Part shown: one piece after another, positions 1 to 8,230 of the stretch
Position numbering within the stretch: the stretch's first letter is position 1
Layout: every line of letters begins with the position of its first letter
Notes under the pieces: model-generated
The model's input: the letters and a program-made list of their open reading frames with translations, nothing else
The model's database searches: none
Told to the model about the DNA's origin: nothing
Source: SAR202 cluster bacterium
GTDB lineage: Bacteria > Chloroflexota > Dehalococcoidia > Lucifugimonadales > Australimonadaceae
DNA length: 38,780 bases
Assembly: GCA_016872415.1 (NCBI GenBank)
Contig: VGZX01000014.1
Coordinates: 1-38,780 of the forward strand
Reading direction: 5' to 3'
Made by a program: the position numbers and the translations under genes

Positions 1-202
1 GGTCGCCGAGGCGGCCGCGCCCGTGACGCTGCCGGCGCAGGCGCAGGCCTCGCCAATCGCGAAGCCGGCGGCGGCCGAGACCAAGCACGCGCCCACGGCG
101 ACGCAGCCGAGCGCCTCGGGGACGGCCAGCGCCGCGGGAAACGCCAGGCAGGGCGGCCTGTTCGGCGCATTCAAGGGCATGTTCGGCGGCGGCAAGAAGT
201 AG
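1..202 (+). CDS. C-terminal tail of an unidentified protein (partial)
   Basis: The window opens inside a reading frame that runs from base 2 to a TAG at 200-202. The 66 visible residues are low-complexity Ala/Pro/Gln/Thr-rich sequence ending in a Gly/Phe/Lys tail, GLFGAFKGMFGGGKK. This looks like a disordered linker followed by a short, possibly amphipathic tail. The family cannot be recognised from this fragment. A strong hairpin terminator follows 26 bases later, which supports this as a real gene end. The frame assignment is fairly sure; the function is unknown. Confidence 0.55.
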   Translation, partial: VAEAAAPVTLPAQAQASPIAKPAAAETKHAPTATQPSASGTASAAGNARQGGLFGAFKGMFGGGKK

Positions 203-227
203 GCGGACCGCCAAGGCCGGTCAAGGG

Positions 228-257
228 AAGGGGCTCCGCCACGCGGCGGGGCCCCTT
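228..257. terminator. Bidirectional intrinsic terminator
   Basis: A 13-bp stem (228-240 with 245-257, one G-T wobble) closes on the 4-base loop ACGC. The arms begin AAGGGG and end CCCCTT, so short A and T tracts flank the stem on each strand. It sits between the plus-strand gene ending at 202 and the minus-strand ABC permease ending at 264, so it can serve both. Confidence 0.75.
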
Positions 258-263
258 GCCGCG

Positions 264-1346
264 TCAACGGAATTTGAACAAGCGGATCGCGACGACGGAC
301 GACACGGCCATCCACGCGCCAAGCAGCGCGAGGGCCGTGGGCGCGTTCCAGGGCGCGCCGCCGTCGATGGCGACCTCGCGCATGGCCTCCAGCAACGGCG
401 TGAGCGGCAGCACGCGCACGACTTGCGGCAGCACCCAGGGCAGCAGCGTGGTGGGGAAGAAGGTGCCGGAGAAGAACATCATAGGCATGGCGACGACGTT
501 GCCCATGCCGCTGGCGGCGGCCGCGTTCTTGGCGAAGGCCGCGATGGCGAAGCCGATGTTGAGAAAGATGATGTTGCCCAGGGCGACGAGAACGAATATC
601 CACACGACGTTGCCGTGGATGGTCGCTCCGAACACGAAGACGCCCACCGCCAGGATGATGGCCGTTTGCACGAGCGCCAGCACCAAGTGCGCCGCCACGA
701 TGGCGACGAAGTAGTCACGGACGCCGAGCGGCGTCGCCAGCAGCCGCTTCAGCACCTTTTGCTCGCGGTAGGCCGAGATGCGGACGGCGATGGCGACGAT
801 GGAGTTGAACATGACGCCCATGCCGACCAGGCCGATGAGCAGCACGTCGAAATACTCGATGTTCTCGGAGCGCACGGTGGCCGGGTCCAGACGGACGACG
901 CGCGAGGCGCCGCTCACGAGGAAGTTGACGTCGTCGACCACTCTGGACATCACGCCGAAGATGATCTGGTTCGAGGTCGTGTTGGCCTCGTCGTAGAGGA
1001 GCGACCGGCCGATGGAGTCGCCGTCGCGCTGGAGCCCGCGGAACGCTTCGGGGACGATGAGCGCGAATTCGATGTCGCCTTCCGCCAGGCGCTCGCGGGC
1101 CAGGGCTTCGTCGGTGATCGAGACGTCGATGTCGAGGAATTCGATCCCGGCCAGCTGCTCGGCGATTTGCCGCGAGGCCAGCTATCCCGCGCGGTCGATG
1201 ACCGCCCCCGAGACGGAGCCGGGGCCGCTGCCGAAGTCGAACAGCCCGAACACCAGCACGAAAATAAGCGGAAACACCAGCGCCCAGAAGAGGGACTGGC
1301 GGTCGCGGACGATCATTTTGAGGTTGGCGACGAAGAGTTTGGACAC
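264..1346 (-). pseudogene. ABC-2 type transporter permease, interrupted by an in-frame amber
   Basis: Membrane subunit of an ABC-2/DrrB/YhhJ-type exporter. The GTG at 1346 opens with a soluble lead-in and a first membrane helix (WALVFPLIFVLVFGLF). An extracytoplasmic segment follows, then the multi-helix block with the family-typical REQKVLKRLLATP turn and the MMFFSGTFFP region. Read through, the product is 360 aa, normal for the family. However, codon 55 is TAG (1184-1182), and the frame is otherwise open to the natural stop at 264. The C-terminal 229 aa could restart at 953 but would lack the first helix. It lies 33 bases after its ATPase partner, which is also damaged. Either the exporter is decaying, the base is an error, or amber is read through; decay or error is more likely. 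Confidence 0.75.
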
Positions 1347-1379
1347 GGCTCACCAGTGGGCGGAGGCGTTGGATACCCG

Positions 1380-2295
1380 CTATTCGCGCAGCGCATGCCC
1401 CGTAAGGCTCAAGAAGACCTCCTCTAGCGTGGCGGGCCGCACCTCCAGGTGACGGATGGCGACGCCCTGCGCCTTCGCCGCCTCCTCGACGCCGCGCACC
1501 GCGAGCAGCGGGTCGGCGGTGCGGAGCTCTTGGGCGTTGCCGCTGTCGGCCGCGAGCTGGGCGCCCGGCAGCGCCGCCAACTGGAGTGGGCGCGAGCCGA
1601 TGACGCGCAGACGATAGGGGGCCGGCATCGCCCGGATGAGCGCGGCGGGGGGTGTCGAGCGCCACGATCCTGTCCATGTCCATGATGGCGACGCGGTGAC
1701 AGAGCGGCTCGGCTTCTTCCATGTAATGGGTGGTCAACACGATGGTGCGCCCCTGGGCATGGATCTCGTTGATAAGGTCCCACAGGTTGCGGCGCGCCTG
1801 CGGGTCGAGGCCGGTCGTGGGCTCGTCCAAGAACACGAGATCGGGCGAGTTGACGAGGGCGGCGGCGATGGTGAACCGCTGCTTCTGGCCGCCGGAGAGC
1901 TTGCCGACGGTGGACCTCGCCTTGTCGGTCAGGCCGACTTCCGCCAGCAGGCGCGCGACGGGCGCCGTTTTGCCGTAGAAGCTGGCGAGCAGGTCGGGTA
2001 TCTCGGCGAGCATCAACTGCTCGAAGTATGACGACGCCTGGAGCTGCACCCCGATGCGGCGCTTGACGGCGTTCGACGCGGCGCGGACATCGTGGCCGAG
2101 CACGAAGGCCTGGCCCGAGGTCGGCTCTTGCAGGCCCTCGATGATTTCGAGCAGCGTCGTCTTGCCCGCGCCGTTGGGCCCCAGGGTGCCCAGTATCTCG
2201 CCTTGGTCCACGCGCAGCGACACCCGGTCGACGGCCGTGAGCGGGCCGAAGCGCTTCACCAAGTCGTGGGTTTCGATGACGGGCGCGCTCGCCAT
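1380..2295 (-). CDS. ABC transporter ATP-binding protein, frameshifted in a G6 run
   Basis: Nucleotide-binding subunit that would power the adjacent ABC-2 permease (drug or polysaccharide exporter type). Starting at the ATG at 2295, residues 39-47 form the Walker A (GPNGAGKTT). They are followed by the signature LSGGQKQR, the Walker B VFLDEPTTGLDP and the switch histidine in LTTHYMEEAE. The frame breaks in six consecutive G (plus strand 1647-1652). Removing one base joins the frame cleanly to the C-terminal segment ending at 1380 (LEEVFLSLTGHALRE), giving a normal-length protein of about 304 aa. The start lies 2 bases after the upstream stop, implying translational coupling. A homopolymer indel artefact is the simplest reading, though the partner permease is also interrupted. 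Confidence 0.85.
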
Positions 2296-2297
2296 GC

Positions 2298-3011
2298 CTA
2301 CCCCTGCTGTTGCGCTTCGACGTTGGCGAGCTTCTCGATGGCCGTGACCACCGCCTGCGTTCCAGCGTTGCCCAGGCCGTCGGCCTCGAGCGTGGTGAAG
2401 AGCTGCCGGGCGACGGACGCCACCGGCAGCGGCACGTGCCGCTCGTTCGCTGCCTCGAGCACCAGCCGCAAGTCCTTCTGCTGGAGCCTCACCATGAAGC
2501 CGGGGGCGAAATCGCGCCTGACCATTCGGGGGCCGAGATTGCTGAGCTGCCATGAGCCGGCGGCGCCGGCGGCGACCGCCTCGTCGCCGCCCACCATGAT
2601 GGCGAGCGTGCCTTGTTGCGCTCCCCAGGAGCCGCCGCTGACCGGCGCGTCGAGCATGGCGATGCCCCTGCCCGCCAGGCGCTCGGCGAGGCCGCGCGTG
2701 GCCTGGGACGCGATGGTGCTCATGTCGATGAGCACGGTGCCGGCGGCCATGGAATCGGCAAGGCCGTTCGGGCCCTCCACGACGCTCAGCACGTCGGGGG
2801 TGTCGGTCAGCATGGTGATGACAACCTCGCTCGCGCGGGCCAGCTCCGGCGGCGATGCCGCGACCTGGATGCCGGCGTCGCGCAGGGCCTCGGCCCGCGC
2901 CGGGGTGCGGTTCCACGCGGTGACGTGGAAGCCCGCCTTGGTGAGGTTGCGCGCCATGGGCGCGCCCATGATGCCCGTTCCAACGAAGCCGATGCGGTGT
3001 GGCGTGGTCAT
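2298..3011 (-). CDS. 3-hydroxyisobutyrate dehydrogenase / tartronate-semialdehyde reductase family protein with internal deletion
   Basis: NAD(P)-dependent beta-hydroxyacid dehydrogenase family (GarR/MmsB). The N-terminal Rossmann motif GFVGTGIMGAPMARNL (residues 8-23), the DMSTIASQ segment and the substrate loop DAPVSGG (121-127) are intact, as is the C-terminal DFAPGFMVRLQQKDL region. The family is usually 290-300 aa; this product is 237. About 60-67 residues are missing around residue 147, precisely the stretch holding the catalytic Lys of the GxxxKxxxN motif and the start of the helical dimer domain. The reading frame is kept. The junction sits in a tandem 9-mer (GCCGGCGGC at 2556 and 2565), as expected from repeat-mediated deletion. 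The start ATG has a good AAGGAG site. Catalytic activity is unlikely. Confidence 0.8.
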   Translation of the reverse strand: MTTPHRIGFVGTGIMGAPMARNLTKAGFHVTAWNRTPARAEALRDAGIQVAASPPELARASEVVITMLTDTPDVLSVVEGPNGLADSMAAGTVLIDMSTIASQATRGLAERLAGRGIAMLDAPVSGGSWGAQQGTLAIMVGGDEAVAAGAAGSWQLSNLGPRMVRRDFAPGFMVRLQQKDLRLVLEAANERHVPLPVASVARQLFTTLEADGLGNAGTQAVVTAIEKLANVEAQQQG

Positions 3012-3024
3012 GGGTACGCGCTCC

Positions 3025-3813
3025 TTAGCGGGCCGCCATGCGCGCGGCCTCGGCGTCGTGGATCGTCTTGGCGAAGCGGGTCGCCGCCTCCGCCAGCAGC
3101 TGCGAGGCGCCGGTGATGAGGTAGCGCACGCCACGGTCGCGCCAATAGTTGAAGTCGTCGACGTTGCGAGCGATGGTGCCGGTCACCTTGCCGGCCGCCT
3201 GCGCCTTTCGCGCGAGGACCTCGATCGTCTCGAGCACCCGCGGGTGCTTCACCTGGCCCGCGACACCGAGCGCCACCGAGAGGTCGGTCGGCCCGAGGAA
3301 GATCACGTCGACGCCGGGGGTCGCGATGATGGCGTCGGCGTTCTCGATGCCCTGGAGCGTCTCGATCTGCGCGATGACGAAGGTTTCCTCGTTGGCGTCC
3401 TTGATGTATTCGCCCAGCGGCTCGCGCATGCCGAACCGGTTGGCGCGGACGCCCGCAAGGCCGCGCTTGCCGACGGGCGGGTATTTGACCGATGCCACCA
3501 GGCGTGCGGCGTCGGCGGCGGTGTTGACCAGGGGCATCTGCACGCCGAGCGAGCCGGCGTCGAGGTGCTTCTGCACGACCTGGGGGTCGATCTCGCCGAC
3601 GCGAGTGAACGATGGCACACCGTGGACCTCGGCGGCGCGGTACAGGTCCTCCGCCGCCTCGGGGGTGATGGCCGAGTGCTCGCAGTCGGGGACGAGGAAA
3701 TCGAGCCCGGACAGCGCCAGCACTTCCACGATGCCGGGCGAGTCGATGTTCACGAAGCTGCCGGCCACGGCGCCGCCAGCTTGCAGTTTGGCTTTCACGG
3801 TGTTGCGTGCCAC
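3025..3813 (-). CDS. HpcH/HpaI-family class II aldolase
   Basis: Metal-dependent pyruvate aldolase family (RhmA, GarL and HpaI are members) that reversibly cleaves 2-keto-3-deoxy acids to pyruvate and an aldehyde. The 262-aa length is typical. Family marks are the N-terminal VPDCEHSAI segment, the metal-ligand region AQIET (Glu), the LGPTDLS loop and the conserved pyruvate-binding region VRANRFG. The start is a GTG at 3813 with an excellent AAAGGAGG site that overlaps the stop of the upstream gene. It is followed 13 bases later by the GarR-type dehydrogenase; the pair resembles the aldolase-reductase steps of glucarate or sugar-acid breakdown, so a shared catabolic role is plausible. The exact substrate cannot be told from sequence. 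Confidence 0.88.
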   Translation of the reverse strand: MARNTVKAKLQAGGAVAGSFVNIDSPGIVEVLALSGLDFLVPDCEHSAITPEAAEDLYRAAEVHGVPSFTRVGEIDPQVVQKHLDAGSLGVQMPLVNTAADAARLVASVKYPPVGKRGLAGVRANRFGMREPLGEYIKDANEETFVIAQIETLQGIENADAIIATPGVDVIFLGPTDLSVALGVAGQVKHPRVLETIEVLARKAQAAGKVTGTIARNVDDFNYWRDRGVRYLITGASQLLAEAATRFAKTIHDAEAARMAAR

Positions 3814-3825
3814 GTCGGTCCTCCT

Positions 3826-4893
3826 TTATTCGGTCGGCGCGTCCGTCGCGCGGGCGCCCGCCAGCCGCGACTCGCGGGCACGGCGCTTGCCGATGCTGAC
3901 TTGGCGCACCGCGAACGCGATGCCGCCGGTGACCACGATACTGAGGTAGCTGATGACACGGTCGGCGAGAGCGACGGCCAGCGCCAGCGGCACGGCCAGC
4001 TGCAGCCGCAGCAGCCCGCTGATGCCCGCCTCCACGATGCCGAGCCCGCCGGGCGTGAGCGGCACCGCCGACAGCAGACCGTTCGCCATGGGCACGAAGA
4101 GTATCAGCCCCGGCGCCGCCTGCACATTCAAGGCCGCCATGACGCAGAAGAGGCGCCCCACCTCGGCCAGCCAGCCCAGCACGCCGAGGCCCAGGACGAG
4201 GGGCATGTTGCCGAAGCTGCCCATGGTGCCGGCGTGGAACCGCTCGTAGGCCCCGCGAACGCGTCCCGGCAGGCGCGGCGTGACCCACTTGCGGAGGAAG
4301 AGCATGGCCGAGAGCCCGGCAACGATGGCGACGAGCAGCCCGATCGCCATGAGGATGAAGACAAGCGGCGGCCGCACCTGCCCGCCGACGTAGAGGATGC
4401 CCATGCCGAGGGCCATGAGGGCGACGACGACCACCACGTCGACGAGGCGGTCGGCGAGCACGGTGCCGGCGGCGCGGGGGAAGCTGGTCTTGGTGTCCTC
4501 GGCGTAGGCATAGGCACGGTAGGCGTCGCCCATGCGGAACCAGGTGACCGAGTTGGCGAACCACGAGATGTGGATGAGCAGGCCGGCATGGAGCATGCCG
4601 GGGGGGCGGGCGGGCTCCCCGTGCGAGCGGGCGACGTTGGCGAGCAGCAGGCTCCAGCGGGCGCCGCGAAAGACGAACGTGGTGTAGTGCACGAGGATGG
4701 CGAGCGCGAACCGACCGGGGTCGGCGCCGCGGAGCACGCTCCAAGTGGCGCGCCAGTCGATGTCGAAGCGCATGACGACGAACACGACGAACGCGATGAG
4801 GCCCACGAACGAGATGGCCGTTTGCGGCGAGAGGAGTCGTCGCCGGAGGGAGAAGTCGAAGCGGGGTGGGTTCGCCAATCGCCTACCTGCCAA
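3826..4893 (-). CDS. Lysylphosphatidylglycerol synthase TM-region / flippase-like integral membrane protein
   Basis: Polytopic membrane protein of the LPG_synthase_TM (UPF0104, AglD/MprF N-domain) family, often associated with lipid or glycolipid handling. Some eight hydrophobic segments are visible. The family-typical central region FANSVTWFRMGDAYRAY is present, as is the glycine-rich PLTPGGLGIVEAG loop near residue 290, the best family mark. There is no attached synthetase domain, so it is the stand-alone type. A likely start is the TTG at 4893, overlapping the rsmG stop by 11 bases; a second in-frame TTG lies at 4878. Substrate unknown. Confidence 0.82.
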   Translation of the reverse strand: MAGRRLANPPRFDFSLRRRLLSPQTAISFVGLIAFVVFVVMRFDIDWRATWSVLRGADPGRFALAILVHYTTFVFRGARWSLLLANVARSHGEPARPPGMLHAGLLIHISWFANSVTWFRMGDAYRAYAYAEDTKTSFPRAAGTVLADRLVDVVVVVALMALGMGILYVGGQVRPPLVFILMAIGLLVAIVAGLSAMLFLRKWVTPRLPGRVRGAYERFHAGTMGSFGNMPLVLGLGVLGWLAEVGRLFCVMAALNVQAAPGLILFVPMANGLLSAVPLTPGGLGIVEAGISGLLRLQLAVPLALAVALADRVISYLSIVVTGGIAFAVRQVSIGKRRARESRLAGARATDAPTE

Positions 4894-5620
4894 TACCTGG
4901 TTTGCCGACGAGCGGCTGGGTCGCCGGCAGGCCCGTTCGCCGGGGATAGCGCTCCGGCGACGGCGAGACCTGCTCGACGAGCACGATGGCGGCGTCGGCG
5001 CGGAGCCCCGGCATGTCGACCGGCGCGGGCTTCAGCATACGCCCGCCCAGCAATGCGGCAATGGGGGCGGCGGCCGCCGCTTCCGACGCCACGTCGCCGG
5101 CGCGCGGCAATGCCACCAAGGCACCGGGGCGGGCGAAGGGCTGGGTGAGCTCCAGCACCACCGGCAGCGGACCCAGCGCCCGGGCCGTCACCACGTCGAA
5201 CTTGCCGCGCAATGCCGGCTCGCGCGCCGCCTCCTCCGCCCTGCCGTTCAGCACGTCGACGCCCTCCAGCCCCAACGCCTCGACCGCCCAGCGAAGGAAC
5301 GCGGCCTTCTTGCCCGTCGCCTCGATGAGCGTGACGCGCATGCGCGTCAACGCGATCTTCAACGGCAGGCCCGGGAACCCGGCGCCGGAACCGACATCGA
5401 GCAGCCGTTCGGCGTCGGGTCGCAGGCATTGGATAAGCGGGGCGAGGGTGAGCGAATCGACGAAGTGGACGCGTTCGGCGTCGGCGAGCGCGGCGGCGGA
5501 GGTGAGGTTGACGCGCCGGTTCCATTCCCGCAGGCCGTCGAGGTGGGCGGTGAACTGTCGTCGCTGCTCCGCTGAAAGCGCGATCCCCAGACGTCGGGCC
5601 CCTTCGAGCAGCGCCTCCAA
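4883..5620 (-). CDS. rsmG: 16S rRNA (guanine527-N7)-methyltransferase RsmG
   Basis: SAM-dependent methyltransferase that modifies G527 of 16S rRNA. Visible are the N-terminal helix ending in WNRRVNLTS, the SAM-binding LLDVGSGAGFPGLPLKIA, the acidic ligand in VTLIEATGKKAAFLRW and the motif DVVTARALGPLPVVLE. The frame is open upstream to 5812, but those 64 residues are unlike RsmG. The TTG at 5620, preceded by AGGGGG at about 8 bases, gives a normal 245-aa protein. An extended -10 promoter (TGGTATACT) lies about 55 bases upstream. It leads the minus-strand run that continues into the flippase-like gene. Confidence 0.9.
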   Translation of the reverse strand: MEALLEGARRLGIALSAEQRRQFTAHLDGLREWNRRVNLTSAAALADAERVHFVDSLTLAPLIQCLRPDAERLLDVGSGAGFPGLPLKIALTRMRVTLIEATGKKAAFLRWAVEALGLEGVDVLNGRAEEAAREPALRGKFDVVTARALGPLPVVLELTQPFARPGALVALPRAGDVASEAAAAAPIAALLGGRMLKPAPVDMPGLRADAAIVLVEQVSPSPERYPRRTGLPATQPLVGKPGIGR

Positions 5621-5673
5621 CGTCCCAATCCCCCTGGCGATAATGCGGCGTTGGCGTGCGCCCGCGCATGGCG

Positions 5674-5682
5674 AGTATACCA
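5674..5682 (-). promoter_or_regulatory. Extended -10 promoter for rsmG
   Basis: On the minus strand the sequence reads TGGTATACT, a perfect TGn extended -10 with one mismatch in the hexamer (TATACT). No good -35 is seen at 17 bases, which is usual for extended -10 promoters. Predicted transcription starts near 5667, about 47 bases before the TTG start of rsmG. Confidence 0.55.
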
Positions 5683-5702
5683 GGGCTTCCGTGCCGCTCG
5701 CG

Positions 5703-5731
5703 TTGACCGTCCATCGGGCACCGCCTATCAT
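5703..5731 (+). promoter_or_regulatory. Sigma-70 type promoter of the Lrp/HIT/HD operon
   Basis: TTGACC (5703-5708) and TATCAT (5726-5731) are separated by exactly 17 bases. It is divergent from, and about 20 bases away from, the rsmG promoter. The first downstream gene starts at 5790, giving a leader of about 50 bases. Confidence 0.6.
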
Positions 5732-5789
5732 CCGCTCAAGGTCACCGCTGGCGCAGCGATACGAACAGCCGGCGGCCAAGGGGGCGTCG

Positions 5790-6047
5790 ATGGTCACGTC
5801 CAAGGGCGGCAAAACGCGAGCGTTCGTCTTGATCGAGACCGCTGTCGGAAAGACGAAGGATGTGGTGAACGCGCTCCATCAGGTGAAGGGCGTCGCCTCG
5901 GTCGACGTGGTCACCGGCCCCTACGACATCATCGCCGTGCTGGAGGCGCCCGACTTGAGCAGCGTCGGGGAGATGGTGACGGGCAGCGTGCACACCATCG
6001 GCGGCATCGTACGAACGGTCACGTGCTTGGCCGTCAGCAGCACGTAG
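5790..6047 (+). CDS. Stand-alone Lrp/AsnC ligand-binding (RAM) domain protein
   Basis: 85-aa protein consisting only of the C-terminal ligand-binding/dimerisation domain of Lrp/AsnC regulators, with no DNA-binding helix-turn-helix. The typical pattern is present: an opening strand AFVLIETAVGKTKDVV, then the V(K)GV(A)SVDVVTGPYDIIAVLEA turn, and a final strand VRTVTCLAV. Such domains bind amino acids or act as partners of full Lrp proteins. The ATG follows AAGGGGG. It heads a plus-strand operon with HIT and HD genes. Confidence 0.85.
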   Translation: MVTSKGGKTRAFVLIETAVGKTKDVVNALHQVKGVASVDVVTGPYDIIAVLEAPDLSSVGEMVTGSVHTIGGIVRTVTCLAVSST

Positions 6048-6092
6048 CGATTCGGCGGTCCAAGGCGGCGTCGCGGGCGCCCGGAGGCATGC

Positions 6093-6440
6093 GTGACCGA
6101 CCCGAACTGCATCTTCTGCAAGATTGGACGGGGCGAGATCGCCTCGCCCAAGGTGTATGACGATGGCGTCGTGTTCGCCATCAAGGACATTCACCCGCGC
6201 GCGCCGACGCACATCTTATTGATACCGCACGCGCATGTGGGGGCGTTGGCGGACGCGGCGCCGCAAGAGGCCGACGCCGCCGCGCGCTGCGTGCGCGCCG
6301 CCGCGCAGGTCGCCCGCGACGTGGGCGTGACGGCCGGCGGCTTTCGCCTGGTGGTGAACCAGGGCCTCGACGCGGGACAAGAGGTCCCGCACTTCCACCT
6401 GCATCTGCTCGCGGGGCGCCGGCTGGGCGCGATGGGTTAG
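6093..6440 (+). CDS. HIT-family nucleotide hydrolase (HINT-like)
   Basis: 115-aa histidine triad protein. The nucleotide-phosphoramidate hydrolase active site HFHLH is at residues 100-104 in PHFHLHLLAG. The N-terminal zinc-type CIFC (Cys6, Cys9), the DIHPRAPTHILLIP strand and the RLVVNQG motif are typical of HINT proteins acting on AMP-lysine or AMP-NH2-type substrates. Start GTG at 6093 with GGAGG seven bases upstream. Two bases separate it from the HD gene. Confidence 0.92.
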   Translation: MTDPNCIFCKIGRGEIASPKVYDDGVVFAIKDIHPRAPTHILLIPHAHVGALADAAPQEADAAARCVRAAAQVARDVGVTAGGFRLVVNQGLDAGQEVPHFHLHLLAGRRLGAMG

Positions 6441-6442
6441 CG

Positions 6443-7027
6443 ATGCCCGGTTACGAGCTGCCGTCGTTGCTACGGGCCCGCTTGGAGGCGCTTCCCGACG
6501 GCCTCCGCGCCCATGTCGAGCGTGTGCGGCAGTTGGCGCGCGACCTGGCGGCGCGCCACGGCATAGACCCGCGTATGGCCGACCTCACGGCCGCCGCCCA
6601 CGACGTGGCCCGGCACATCGAGCCGCGCCGGCTGCTGGACGAGGCGGGGCGCCTTGGCATTGGAGTCAACGAGGTGGAACGGGCCGAGCCGGTGCTGCTG
6701 CACGGGCCGGTGGGCGCCGCGTGGCTGCGCGACGAGGGCTCCGTGACCGAGCGCGACGCCTTGGAGGGCGTCCGCTGGCACACCACGACGCATCCCGACC
6801 TGAACCCCCTGGCGAGGGTGGTGCTGCTTGCCGACAAGCTCGACCCCCGGAAGCTGCGGCAGTACCCCTTTCAAGAGCAAGTGCGCGAGGCGGCGCTGCG
6901 CGACCTCGACGAAGGGCTGTCGGTGTTTCTCGACGGCGCCTTGCGCCAGAGCATCGACGCCGGGCGGCTGGTGCATCCGGCGTCGGTCGCGGCCCGCAAC
7001 GCACTGTTGCTCGCGAAGAGCTGCTGA
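6443..7027 (+). CDS. HD-domain phosphohydrolase, YqeK-like
   Basis: 194-aa HD-superfamily protein resembling YqeK, which hydrolyses symmetrical diadenosine tetraphosphate. Candidate metal ligands are the first histidine of HVERVRQLA, the AAHDVARH HD pair, the LLHGPVGA histidine, the WHTTTH segment and the C-terminal Asp of LADKLDPRK, in the usual order. It follows a HIT hydrolase by 2 bases; HIT and YqeK families both act on adenylylated or dinucleotide substrates, so the pair may clear such alarmone-like nucleotides. The exact substrate is inferred. Confidence 0.8.
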   Translation: MPGYELPSLLRARLEALPDGLRAHVERVRQLARDLAARHGIDPRMADLTAAAHDVARHIEPRRLLDEAGRLGIGVNEVERAEPVLLHGPVGAAWLRDEGSVTERDALEGVRWHTTTHPDLNPLARVVLLADKLDPRKLRQYPFQEQVREAALRDLDEGLSVFLDGALRQSIDAGRLVHPASVAARNALLLAKSC

Positions 7028-7051
7028 CGGGCGCCACGTCGACTAGGGCGC

Positions 7052-7925
7052 CTACGGCCGCACCTGGCCGAGCAGGCGGCGCACCTCGCTGATCAGGTCG
7101 GTCGATTGGCTCACGGCCGCCTGGCGCGCTCGGCGCTCGGCGAACGCCTCTTCCGAGACGAGGGGCACGTCCGGCCACCGCCACCAGTGCTCCATCACGC
7201 CGCCGGCGTCGTGCTGAAACCCTTGCCCATGCCCGATCTCGTGGGCCAGCGCGCCCAGCTGCGCCTGCCACGTGCAGGCGAACGCGGGCAGGCGGTAGTC
7301 AACCTCGCAGCGATGGGATTGGCCGGTGAGGGCATAGTAGGCGGCGTCGCCCAAGATCGCGCGGGCGCGGCCGTCCGGCGCGTCGACACCGCCGGCGGCG
7401 AAGCCGCCAAGACCGCGCGCGATGATGGCGCGGACGCCGCGGAACCAGGGATCGACGCGCTCGGTTTCGCGCAGGGCGGCCAGCCAGTTCGGCGGCGTGG
7501 TGGCCGACGAGATGAACACCGGGCGGGTGTTCTCCACGGGGAACCCCTGCTGGGCGAGCCATTCGCTCAGGACGAGCCAGCGGTCGACCAGCAAAGCCTG
7601 CTCGTTGTGCGTTTCCATGGTGCCGATGACGTAGAGGCGGATCGGCGTGGGGCGATAGGGGGGCGGCTCCGGCGCCGTTTGGGGGGGGCATGGAAGCGGC
7701 ATCGACGCTGGCGCTTTCGATGGACGTGGACTGCGAGCGCGCCAGCAGCGTGGGCGAGCCGGGCGTGGCGGCGGGCTCGATCCCCGCCGGACGCGTCGCG
7801 GGTTTCCACGTGACCGTGACGAGAGCGGCGGCGACGCCGAGGAGCAGCAAGGCCCGCACGCGGAACGATCTCCAGGGGCCGCGCCGTCGTGGCGATCGTT
7901 GCGGGGCCTTTCCGTGCTCGTGCAT
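7052..7925 (-). CDS. Membrane-anchored metzincin-like zinc peptidase, frameshifted in a G8 run
   Basis: Predicted extracytoplasmic metalloprotease. The ATG at 7925 (GGGGGAA upstream) begins a basic n-region followed by one hydrophobic segment (VRALLLLGVAAALVTVTW), a signal anchor, then a Pro/Ser-rich linker. The frame breaks in eight G (7681-7688); removing one base joins to a 200-residue catalytic part. That part carries HEIGHGQGFQH, an exact HExxHxxGxxH metzincin zinc motif, with GGVMEHW downstream as a candidate Met-turn. Corrected length is about 290 aa. The exact M-family is not recognised. The homopolymer site suggests an indel artefact. Confidence 0.7.
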
Positions 7926-8230
7926 GGTTCCCCCGCGAGGCCGGCGGCCCCTGCCGAACGGCTCGGGAATGGCATGAAAACGTAGCCATCGGTCCATCGC
8001 GCCGGTGGCGCATCGCGGACAATCGTGGGGACAATCAGGAGGGTTGAGTTTTGGCCGCGCAAAACTACAAGTCCGGCGCATCCGTGTCACGCCAGACTCG
8101 TCGCCGGTTTCAAGCACTTACGCGAGGCACGCAAGCCGGCGCCAACGGCGGCGCCCTCGCTCGTCGGGCCGGCGGCATGCCCACGCGCTGCGAGCGACAG
8201 TGACGCCGGCTTCGCCCGTTCAGGCGCGGG
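7926..8230. other. 305-base intergenic stretch, no gene seen
   Basis: Lies between the MFS gene (stop 8231) and the start of the zinc peptidase (7925), both minus strand. ORFs here have unnatural composition. The only pattern noted is a direct repeat of GATTGTCC on the minus strand, with copies 12 bases apart, near 8018-8038. It presumably holds the promoter of the peptidase gene, but no convincing -35/-10 pair was found. Confidence 0.4.

Noticed and set aside
2092..5148. 1018-codon open frame on the plus strand
   Set aside because: It lies antisense to well-recognised dehydrogenase, aldolase and flippase-like genes, and its Arg/His/Gly-rich composition is that of a GC-driven shadow frame.
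5621..5812. N-terminal extension of rsmG
   Set aside because: The 64 extra codons do not resemble RsmG, cover two promoters, and the TTG at 5620 has a proper RBS.
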